A stretch of DNA of 5,555 bases from Candidatus Curtissbacteria bacterium (lineage in GTDB: Bacteria > Patescibacteriota > Microgenomatia > Curtissbacterales > GWA2-41-24), in assembly GCA_030688205.1 (NCBI GenBank), contig JAUYIQ010000018.1:1-5555 (forward strand). The letters run 5' to 3'. Shown piece by piece: positions 1 through 4,574 of this stretch (position 1 is the stretch's first letter; each line of letters starts with the position of its first letter). The position numbers and the translations under genes are program-made. The notes below the pieces were generated by a model. The model had not been told where the DNA came from and ran no database searches. It worked only from the letters and a program-made list of their open reading frames with translations.

Positions 1-459
1 TAGAGAATATGGAGCAGGCCCGTTTATCCGTGTAACCTCAATGGATGCAGGCTCTCCATCAGTAGTCAGGGCCCATTCGATTTGTATAGTTCCTGCTGCA
101 CCTGCGAGGTCAAACTGCGCAACGTTACCTTCTTCAATAACTTGCGGAAGAATAGACTTGGCAATAGTCACGGTAGCTTGCAAACTACCGACAGTTACAT
201 TACAGTTCGCCTTGCCATCGGAACCAGTACAGTTAGGACTAGTCCCTGTCCCCGTTATTACCTTATTTACATCGTTCAATCTGGATAGAACGTCTTCAAC
301 TCCTCCTTCTGCAGCACTAAATGCCCGTTGGCTTTGTTCAGTCTGGGTAGACGTACGAATGTTTGTAATATTTCGGGAAGCTACAGAAAGGCCAACAGCC
401 AGAGCAACTACAACAACCAAAAGAACTAATATCAAAATCTGACCAGATCGTCTTTTCAT
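1..459 (-). CDS. Minor pilin, PilX/GspK-like, 3' end cut by window edge
   Basis: Translates from ATG at 459 for 153 codons without a stop and leaves the window at base 1, so the C-terminus is missing. It opens with a 6-residue leader MKRRSG, then a mature N-terminus QILILVLLVVVVALAVGLS, a single hydrophobic helix typical of class III (prepilin) signals, followed by a polar stretch ending SAAEGGVEDVL (about residues 48-58). That AE-G pattern is common in PilX/GspK N-terminal domains. Mature position 5 is Leu rather than the usual Glu; in T2SS the tip pseudopilin GspK is the member known to lack Glu5. It is last in an H-I-J-K-ordered series, 54 nt after the J-like gene, with its own GGAG ribosome site 8 nt before the ATG. 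Probable role: tip or priming subunit of the pilus. The pilin-like class is secure; the K/X assignment is inference from position and the missing Glu5. Confidence 0.8.
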   Translation of the reverse strand, partial: MKRRSGQILILVLLVVVVALAVGLSVASRNITNIRTSTQTEQSQRAFSAAEGGVEDVLSRLNDVNKVITGTGTSPNCTGSDGKANCNVTVGSLQATVTIAKSILPQVIEEGNVAQFDLAGAAGTIQIEWALTTDGEPASIEVTRINGPAPYSL

Positions 460-467
460 CAGCCTAT

Positions 468-471
468 CTCC
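468..471 (-). promoter_or_regulatory. Ribosome binding site of the PilX/GspK-like gene
   Basis: GGAG (followed by A) lies 8 nt upstream of the ATG at 459 and fixes that start. This gene has a proper Shine-Dalgarno, unlike the H-, I- and J-like genes upstream, which show none. Confidence 0.65.
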
Positions 472-513
472 AGTTTAGGTTTGTTTACACATCATTGTCA
501 ACAATATTCCAAC

Positions 514-1155
514 TTAATACTTTCTAAGTGAAATTGTGGTATTAAATTTTGCGCTGGCATCGAAATCAACTCTGGTTGGTGCACTGATAGCTCTGCCAGC
601 AGTAAAACTAATCGTAACCACGTCTCCATTTGATGTGGATCCAGTAGTCGCGGCAAGTTGACAATCAGAAATACTTACCCCCGAAACAGAATCTCTGTTT
701 GTCATAGTCTGAAAATCACTAGCACTAGATGGAGCACTACCCGCTTTTGTCCCAATGGCAGCGTTCAAAACAGTCGGCCCAGAAACGGAATTTAAACAAC
801 CGATATATAAATTACTACCATCACTAAGTACTAAATAGAGCTCATCTGAAACACCTGGAGGCAAAGAAGAGGTAATACGCGTAGCTGACTTGGCCTCCCT
901 TATTTGCCGCTCAAGAGAATCCAAAACAGCTTGCCCGTTTTGCTTTACTTCTGCAGAAATATTTGCCTGGTTGGAACCCCGAAGAATCGATGTTAAAAAC
1001 ACCAAAGTCGAACCCACAGCAAGCACCAGAAGACCTAGGACAACAAGAAACTCAATGAGGGTATAGCCGGAATGGTAGACGGTAGACGGTAGACGGTAGA
1101 CTGAATGTTTCTTTCTGTAAACTGTAAACTGTAAACTGTCAACTAACTTGGGCAT
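514..1155 (-). CDS. Minor pilin, PilW/GspJ-like, with heptamer-repeat-encoded leader
   Basis: 213-aa prepilin-type protein. The class III signal HSG^YTLIEFLVVLGLLVLAVG has cleavage after Gly30 (counting from ATG 1155) and Glu at mature position 5. The helix continues into a polar region with NGQAVLDSLERQIREA, the pattern seen in GspJ/PilW. The leader is odd: 30 residues, made largely of 7-aa units (SLQFTVY, VYRLPST) because it is encoded by 7-bp tandem repeats (1074-1143). No ATG, GTG or TTG lies in frame between the array and the cleavage site, so the start must be ATG 1155 or TTG 1164; I chose ATG. Its 5' end lies in a 19-bp sequence shared with the H-like gene. It follows the I-like gene by 27 nt. 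Likely a membrane-inserted minor pilin of the tip complex. Family J/W is inferred from motif and gene order. Confidence 0.82.
   Translation of the reverse strand: MPKLVDSLQFTVYRKKHSVYRLPSTVYHSGYTLIEFLVVLGLLVLAVGSTLVFLTSILRGSNQANISAEVKQNGQAVLDSLERQIREAKSATRITSSLPPGVSDELYLVLSDGSNLYIGCLNSVSGPTVLNAAIGTKAGSAPSSASDFQTMTNRDSVSGVSISDCQLAATTGSTSNGDVVTISFTAGRAISAPTRVDFDASAKFNTTISLRKY
1074..1143. repeat. 70-bp heptanucleotide tandem array inside a prepilin leader
   Basis: Read on the coding (minus) strand, the block is ten in-phase 7-bp units: GTTGACA, GTTTACA x3, GAAAGAA, ACATTCA, then GTCTACC x4. The GTCTACC copies (1074-1101) and GTTTACA copies (1116-1136) are perfect; GTTGACA differs from GTTTACA by one base; the two middle units are diverged but keep the phase. 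GTTTACA and GTCTACC match at 5 of 7 positions, so they may be variants of one family. The coding orientation has no stop triplets in any frame, whereas the opposite orientation (GGTAGAC, TGTAAAC) contains TAG or TAA in every unit. Confidence 0.95.
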
Positions 1156-1183
1156 TAATTCCAATATACACCAAATTGGGCAT
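1148..1183. repeat. 8-bp direct repeat pair spanning two alternative starts
   Basis: TTGGGCAT (coding strand ATGCCCAA) occurs at 1148-1155 and again at 1176-1183, 28 bp apart. Each copy contains an ATG. The downstream ATG (1155) starts the J-like gene; the upstream one overlaps the stop of the I-like gene as TGATG but reads only 14 codons before a stop. Confidence 0.7.
1150..1168 (-). repeat. 19-bp start-region repeat, copy A
   Basis: Coding-strand TATATTGGAATTAATGCCC, identical to 2418-2436 over all 19 bases and diverging immediately on both sides. It contains the start codon of the J-like minor pilin, with a heptamer array beginning 7 nt beyond it. Confidence 0.9.
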
Positions 1184-1659
1184 CAACAGGAGGTCGTCGA
1201 GCTTACACAGTTTGAAAGCACAGTATCGTTGGAAACACTTTGTATACCACCCGAATCTGTCCAGAAAACAGTCACCTTAATCTTTTTTTGCTTGGCAGGA
1301 TCCGTACCGTTTGAAATTACAATAGACGGCGTAAAAACTACATTAGCTAAAGTCACCAAGCCGCTATTTGGGCAGTTGCTTGCTATTGTTTCAAAAGCCC
1401 AATTTTGTGGATCTAGATTCGTATTTTTAATGCATGAATAAGTGTTATTAACCAAAGAGACGAAACCTTGTCTGTCGCGCATAACACGAACTTGCTCAAT
1501 TAGCTGTTGCACGAGCTTCGTGGCCTCAGTGTTACTGGTTGCACTTCTTGAAGTTCTCTGGGTAACCAAACTCGCAGTCACCAAAGAAATTGCAAGAGCA
1601 ACCACAACTGCCAGAGCAATAACAACCTCAATAAGTGACTGACCAGACCGATTTTTCAT
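1183..1659 (-). CDS. Minor pilin, PilV/GspI-like
   Basis: 158-aa prepilin-type protein. It has a short leader MKNRSG, then QSLIEVVIALAVVVALAISL with Glu at mature position 5 and one N-terminal membrane helix. The region after the helix (TEATKLVQQLIEQVRVMRD, about residues 42-60) resembles the amphipathic continuation seen in GspI/PilV. Five Cys residues lie in the second half, two of them near the C-terminus, suggesting disulfides outside the membrane. I chose ATG 1659 because it makes an ATGA overlap with the stop of the upstream H-like gene and gives a normal leader; an in-frame ATG at 1665 would add only two residues. No Shine-Dalgarno is seen, so translation is probably coupled. The +1 residue is Gln, as in the PilX-like neighbour, instead of the common Phe. 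The pilin class is secure; the I/V assignment is inference. Confidence 0.85.
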   Translation of the reverse strand: MKNRSGQSLIEVVIALAVVVALAISLVTASLVTQRTSRSATSNTEATKLVQQLIEQVRVMRDRQGFVSLVNNTYSCIKNTNLDPQNWAFETIASNCPNSGLVTLANVVFTPSIVISNGTDPAKQKKIKVTVFWTDSGGIQSVSNDTVLSNCVSSTTSC

Positions 1660-2423
1660 GAACATACAGTTGAATTATCGTCATTGACCTCTCCGGTTAA
1701 CTCTATTGTAACTCTTGAACATTTATTACCGGCAGTGTTGGAAAGTTCAACTATTAAAGCAGCCGACTGGGGCGGATTCTGAAGATGCCCTTTAGAAGCG
1801 CCCGAAGTGTCATCAAGAAAATCCAGATTAGGAGAAATTCCAATAACCGTACTGCTAAAATGATAAGAAACATCCTTTGAAAGCGGACGGTAAAAAATTG
1901 CAACAGGTTCTGTAACACCTGTATTTCCACTATAAAACATCTTCCGAATCTGAGTATCTTTTGGCAAACTGAACGTTTTTTCAGCAAACTTTGTTTCTGG
2001 AAAAACGTTTATTCCTGTTATGCAATCTCCACCAATTGTGTAACTAGTTCCTCCTTGAATCATATTTAAATACCAGCCACCAAGTGTGTGGGTAGAATCA
2101 ACAGGACAATAGGTGTTATTTGATCCACCCTCTACAAAAGTTTCATCGTTTGCTCCATGATTTCCACTTGTCGCACTGTTTTGAATCAGCCTTAAATTGC
2201 TCTTAAAATTATTTGCGGCACTTTTGATTCTTTGGTTTCGCTCAAACGAGAGGTAGCTTGCAGTTATCAATGAAGCCGAAATCCCAAAAAGAGAAACTAC
2301 AACCATAAGCTCGATCAAAGAAAAACCATGTTTTTCTTTGAAGATTATGGATTTTAGATTATAGACTTTAGATTTTTCTCTATCATCTATAGTCCAACAT
2401 CTATTATCTAAACGGAAGGGCAT
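1656..2423 (-). CDS. Minor pilin, GspH/FimT-like, with repeat-encoded leader
   Basis: 255-aa prepilin-type protein. The signal is EKHG^FSLIELMVVVSLFGISASL, with cleavage after Gly33 (from ATG 2423) and Glu at mature position 5. The helix continues into SFERNQRIKSAANNFKSNLRL, the R-and-A-rich continuation typical of GspH/FimT. The C-terminal half carries several Cys and a final beta-rich segment ending VCS. The 33-residue leader is encoded by an inverted heptamer array (2339-2412). The only ATG near the cleavage site (2331-2333) is out of frame, so the start must be ATG 2423 or TTG 2432. The gene begins 13 nt after the pilD stop, has no clear Shine-Dalgarno, and overlaps the next gene by ATGA. 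It is first in the H-I-J-K series. The family assignment rests on the N-terminal pattern and on gene order. Confidence 0.84.
   Translation of the reverse strand: MPFRLDNRCWTIDDREKSKVYNLKSIIFKEKHGFSLIELMVVVSLFGISASLITASYLSFERNQRIKSAANNFKSNLRLIQNSATSGNHGANDETFVEGGSNNTYCPVDSTHTLGGWYLNMIQGGTSYTIGGDCITGINVFPETKFAEKTFSLPKDTQIRKMFYSGNTGVTEPVAIFYRPLSKDVSYHFSSTVIGISPNLDFLDDTSGASKGHLQNPPQSAALIVELSNTAGNKCSRVTIELTGEVNDDNSTVCS
2339..2412. repeat. Inverted heptamer array (5 units, 4-bp spacer, 5 units)
   Basis: On the plus strand: TGAAGAT, TATGGAT, TTTAGAT, TATAGAC, TTTAGAT, then TTTT, then CTCTATC, ATCTATA, GTCCAAC, ATCTATT, ATCTAAA. The second five are inverted relative to the first five, making an imperfect 35-bp palindrome around a 4-bp centre. 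By hand count, 24 of 35 positions are Watson-Crick pairs and two more would be G-U in the coding-strand RNA. It encodes most of the leader of the GspH-like prepilin and begins 8 nt after its start codon. The GTCTATA/ATCTAAA units resemble GTCTACC of the 1074-1143 array. Confidence 0.88.
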
Positions 2424-2436
2424 TAATTCCAATATA
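2418..2436 (-). repeat. 19-bp start-region repeat, copy B
   Basis: Identical to 1150-1168. It occupies the gap between the pilD stop (2437-2439) and the first codons of the GspH-like gene, including its ATG. A 19-bp exact match between two places in a 5.5-kb window is not expected by chance (about 1.5e7 position pairs against 4^19 sequences). Confidence 0.9.
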
Positions 2437-3207
2437 TCACAGCAGGCGCAAATACCACTTCAAAATTGCCTGTCCCCAAAACATGGTGGTGATTGCTCCC
2501 ATTGCCAGAAAAGGACCAAACGGAATAGTTTGTCCAATTCGTTTCTTTCCAAAAGCCAAAAGAAGTAAAGAAACCGCAGCACCGGTAAAAAATGAGACAA
2601 ACATAGAAACTGCAGCAAGCGGCCACGATAGAATCAGTCCAATCAGAAAAACCAACGGCACATCACCGGTTCCCATGCCGCGTCCTCGAGTCGCAACTAT
2701 CAAAAGAATAAAAAACAGAGCCAGTAAAAAAGCAGTCAAAACAGAAACTACAAACTCAAAAGATGTCATTGTGAAATAATTGTAAAAAAGTACAACAAAA
2801 GCTGCAAAAAATACAAGCGTTGTAGGAATCAGCGAAAACTTGAAATCAATGACTGAAACAATAATAAAGATGGCAATTAGAGATAAATAAACAATAAGTG
2901 TTGCAGGCGTTAAAACCCCACCTATTGCCAACGAATAAAAAGTTCCGACAAAAAGTAAACCGCACAAGGTCTCGACCGCGGGATATTGCCATGAAAGCTT
3001 TCTGTGGCAATATCTGCACCTGGCTCCCAAAGCAACAAAACTGGCAATCGGAACTAAATCAAAAGCGCCAAGAGTCCTGTGGCACCAGTCGCAATAGGAA
3101 CGTTTAAAAGTAAAACTTTCCCGCTTTGTGCTTCTGTCGATAACAACATTCAAAAAACTTCCGACTGCAGACCCGATTATAAAAAAAAGCACAAGCAGAT
3201 ATATCAT
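2437..3207 (-). CDS. pilD: Prepilin peptidase / N-methyltransferase PilD (GspO family)
   Basis: 256-aa polytopic membrane aspartyl protease that removes prepilin leaders after Gly at the inner membrane face and, in well-studied relatives, N-methylates the new N-terminus. The N-terminal domain has GSAVGSFLNVVIDR (12-25) and two zinc-type pairs, C39-x2-C42 and C64-x2-C67, the cytoplasmic domain of bifunctional enzymes. Catalytic aspartates are D121 in IDFKFSLIP and D182 in GTGDVPL. The IPFGPFLA motif is at 228-235, and several hydrophobic helices fill the rest. Length and motif order are standard. Small departures: the usual Arg-x-Pro after the first helix reads RST, and GxGDxKL has Pro for Lys. 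Its ATG overlaps the methyltransferase stop as ATGA, implying coupled translation. It sits directly upstream of four of its likely substrates, with the major pilin one transcription unit away. Confidence 0.96.
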   Translation of the reverse strand: MIYLLVLFFIIGSAVGSFLNVVIDRSTKRESFTFKRSYCDWCHRTLGAFDLVPIASFVALGARCRYCHRKLSWQYPAVETLCGLLFVGTFYSLAIGGVLTPATLIVYLSLIAIFIIVSVIDFKFSLIPTTLVFFAAFVVLFYNYFTMTSFEFVVSVLTAFLLALFFILLIVATRGRGMGTGDVPLVFLIGLILSWPLAAVSMFVSFFTGAAVSLLLLAFGKKRIGQTIPFGPFLAMGAITTMFWGQAILKWYLRLL

Positions 3208-3827
3208 ACTTTTCTTGCTTTTATGGTAACTTCCAGTCCCAAATGGGAAAACTTTTTGTCTACAATTCTAAACTTATGCTTTTTCAAAAGTTTCTCCAAC
3301 TTGTCCGGCTTTACACAATTAATGTGAGCTCCCTCCCAAACCTTACCCTTCCACCTTACCCAAAAAAACCAAATAAAGTTAAAAAGAAAACTATCCGTAT
3401 CCTGGCAGACCACCAAAGTACCATCTTTTACCAAAACTCTATAAATCTCATCCAGCGCTTTTTCATTCTCCGGAACATGCTCTAATGTTTCAACACAAAT
3501 AATATTATCAAATTCGCGATCTCCGAAAGGAAGCTCTCTTGCGTCTGCTATAACAAAATTTATCTGCGGCCACTTCTTCTTCGCATAGTTTATAGACCTT
3601 TTGTGTAAATCAACTCCTGTTAAATTTACAGTCGGGAGCAACTCTTTGATTTTAGAAGTTAAATGTCCGTCTGCGCATCCAACATCCAAAACCTCGCCTG
3701 AAAAATTAACCAGAAAGCTCTTGAGTGAATACCATTTCCAACTGTGCCAAATCCACTGAAATGGGTTAGATTTTACTCCACGATCGTAATATCCTGAAGG
3801 AACTTGATTCAGTATTTCTTTGTACAT
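3204..3827 (-). CDS. Class I SAM-dependent methyltransferase (Methyltransf_11-like)
   Basis: 207 aa with a complete Rossmann-type SAM-binding fold: motif I VLDVGCADG (46-54), acidic motif II GVDLHKRSI (71-79, D73 expected to bind the ribose), motif III ADARELPF (94-101), then DNIICVETLEHVP (107-119) and a post-III strand LVKDGTLVV (132-140). The N-terminus has SNPFQWIWHSWKW (20-32), an aromatic NPxQxxWH motif that I recall from similar methyltransferases. A second aromatic patch, FLFNFIWFFWVRW (147-159), could lie on a membrane. The substrate cannot be read from sequence; a sugar, lipid or protein target is possible. It is the first gene of the unit with pilD (ATGA overlap), so it is co-expressed with pilin maturation. 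A role in modifying pilin or surface glycan is inference only. No strong Shine-Dalgarno precedes ATG 3827. Confidence 0.88.
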   Translation of the reverse strand: MYKEILNQVPSGYYDRGVKSNPFQWIWHSWKWYSLKSFLVNFSGEVLDVGCADGHLTSKIKELLPTVNLTGVDLHKRSINYAKKKWPQINFVIADARELPFGDREFDNIICVETLEHVPENEKALDEIYRVLVKDGTLVVCQDTDSFLFNFIWFFWVRWKGKVWEGAHINCVKPDKLEKLLKKHKFRIVDKKFSHLGLEVTIKARKV

Positions 3828-3847
3828 ATTTCGTCAACTGCTCAAAT

Positions 3848-3877
3848 ATTTAACAACACAAAGAAGATATATGACAA
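3848..3877 (-). promoter_or_regulatory. Possible promoter of the methyltransferase-pilD-minor pilin unit
   Basis: TTGTCA (3872-3877) and TTAAAT (3848-3853) are separated by 18 nt, giving 5/6 and 4/6 matches to sigma-70-type boxes. The location fits: downstream of the pilA terminator and about 20 nt above the methyltransferase start. This is AT-rich sequence, so chance matches are easy. Confidence 0.35.
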
Positions 3878-3956
3878 GCACCCTAAGTTTACACACACCT
3901 CAATAATAATAAAAGTTCTTAAATAATTTGAGGAAACACTTATGCTGTTAGTTGGC

Positions 3957-3993
3957 AAAAAAATGAGCACAACCAAATTCCCGTTGTGCTCAT
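3957..3993 (-). terminator. Rho-independent terminator of pilA
   Basis: A perfect 11-bp inverted repeat, ATGAGCACAAC at 3963-3973 and GTTGTGCTCAT at 3983-3993, has a 9-nt loop. In the pilA direction it is followed by a run of seven U (3957-3963, the first within the stem). It starts about 28 nt past the pilA stop. On the plus strand the stem is followed by AATTTAATTTTT, so weak bidirectional action is possible, but no plus-strand gene is seen. The remaining intergenic sequence, 3828-3956, shows only the possible promoter and no gene. Confidence 0.93.
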
Positions 3994-4021
3994 AATTTAA
4001 TTTTTAACTTCGCATTCTTCC

Positions 4022-4489
4022 TTACGGAGCAGTACAATCTGCCGGAAGAACTTCCGCTGCTCTACCCGTAGATGACCTCCAACACCAAACGTTAGTAGTC
4101 ACTAATGGATCTAAAAGTGGTGCAGATATTGCCACCTCAGTACAAGGAGCTGTCAGTGTTCCATCACAAAGCGCAGGCGAGGTAACGTAGATATACTCAG
4201 TTACTCCATCTGGTTGTTTAGGCAAAGTCTTAAGATCCTGATTTGTAACAAGATCGACAAGAGCAAGAATATAAGTACCCTGGCCGGGAGAAGTGTAATA
4301 AGCCTGGGCAGCAGTCGCGATTGAACCGATGTCAGCCTTAATATTTGCATCTTTTGCCTGTCTTTGTCTCTTTCCCGGATTTACAGCGACTAGAACCCCT
4401 GCTGCCAAAATACCAAGAATTGCAATAACTATAAGAAGCTCAATAAGGGTAAAACCTCGAAGAAATCTTTTTTGGGCAGTTTTTATCAT
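4022..4489 (-). CDS. pilA: Major type IV pilin / GspG-like prepilin
   Basis: 155-aa prepilin. A 12-residue basic leader ends RG, cleaved before F13; Glu at mature position 5 (E17) and the helix FTLIELLIVIAILGILAAG are canonical. The helix continues with VNPGKRQRQAKDANIKADIG, a major pilin / GspG style continuation. The globular part holds four Cys (108, 116, 136, 152), probably paired in disulfides, with WCWRSSTGR near the C-terminus. The mature protein would be about 143 aa, normal for a small major pilin. I call it the major subunit because it has its own promoter, the only near-perfect Shine-Dalgarno in the window and a strong terminator, all expected for high expression. It lies between pilC and the methyltransferase-pilD unit. 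Family membership is very secure; major rather than minor status is inference from expression signals. Confidence 0.92.
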   Translation of the reverse strand: MIKTAQKRFLRGFTLIELLIVIAILGILAAGVLVAVNPGKRQRQAKDANIKADIGSIATAAQAYYTSPGQGTYILALVDLVTNQDLKTLPKQPDGVTEYIYVTSPALCDGTLTAPCTEVAISAPLLDPLVTTNVWCWRSSTGRAAEVLPADCTAP

Positions 4490-4500
4490 TAAATTTTATT

Positions 4501-4509
4501 CACCTCCTT
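4501..4509 (-). promoter_or_regulatory. Strong Shine-Dalgarno of pilA
   Basis: AAGGAGGTG, nearly the full anti-16S complement, ends 11 nt before ATG 4489. It contrasts with the weak or absent ribosome sites of most other genes here and points to high translation of this pilin. Confidence 0.88.
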
Positions 4510-4540
4510 CGCACGATATACATTTTACCGTTCTTTACTA

Positions 4541-4569
4541 AGTATCCTGAATACACATTCACTTGTCAA
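4541..4569 (-). promoter_or_regulatory. Predicted sigma-70-type promoter of pilA
   Basis: A consensus -35 TTGACA (4564-4569), a 17-nt spacer and a -10 GATACT (4541-4546, 4/6) lie between the pilC stop and the pilA ribosome site. Transcription would begin near 4534, giving a leader of about 45 nt. An alternative -10, TAAAAT (4522-4527), has no good -35 partner. No terminator is seen after pilC, so read-through from pilC is also possible. Confidence 0.6.
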
Positions 4570-4574
4570 TAGTC

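Noticed and set aside
41..442. Plus-strand open frame of 133 codons
   Set aside because: It is antisense to the PilX/GspK-like gene, whose minus-strand frame has a ribosome site, a class III signal and a membrane helix; the plus-strand product has no recognisable features.
472..501. Promoter for the PilX-like gene: TTGACA (496-501), 18 nt, TAAACT (472-477)
   Set aside because: The -10 box abuts the ribosome site GGAG (468-471), so the transcript would begin after its own Shine-Dalgarno; more likely chance, with the gene read from the operon.
1074..1143. CRISPR-like array
   Set aside because: The units are 7 bp and directly abutting, with no unique spacers of CRISPR length and no cas genes in the window.
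1162..1164. TTG as start of the J-like gene (and the equivalent TTG at 2430-2432 for the H-like gene)
   Set aside because: Both are in frame but lie three codons above an ATG in the same conserved module; ATG is preferred. The TTG starts cannot be fully excluded because neither has a clear ribosome site.
2483..2779. Plus-strand open frame of 98 codons
   Set aside because: Antisense shadow of pilD, whose catalytic motifs are unambiguous on the minus strand.
1656..3207. Recoding of UGA (as in SR1/Gracilibacteria)
   Set aside because: UGA ends the methyltransferase, pilD and the H- and I-like genes at sensible places with coupled downstream starts, so the standard bacterial code applies.
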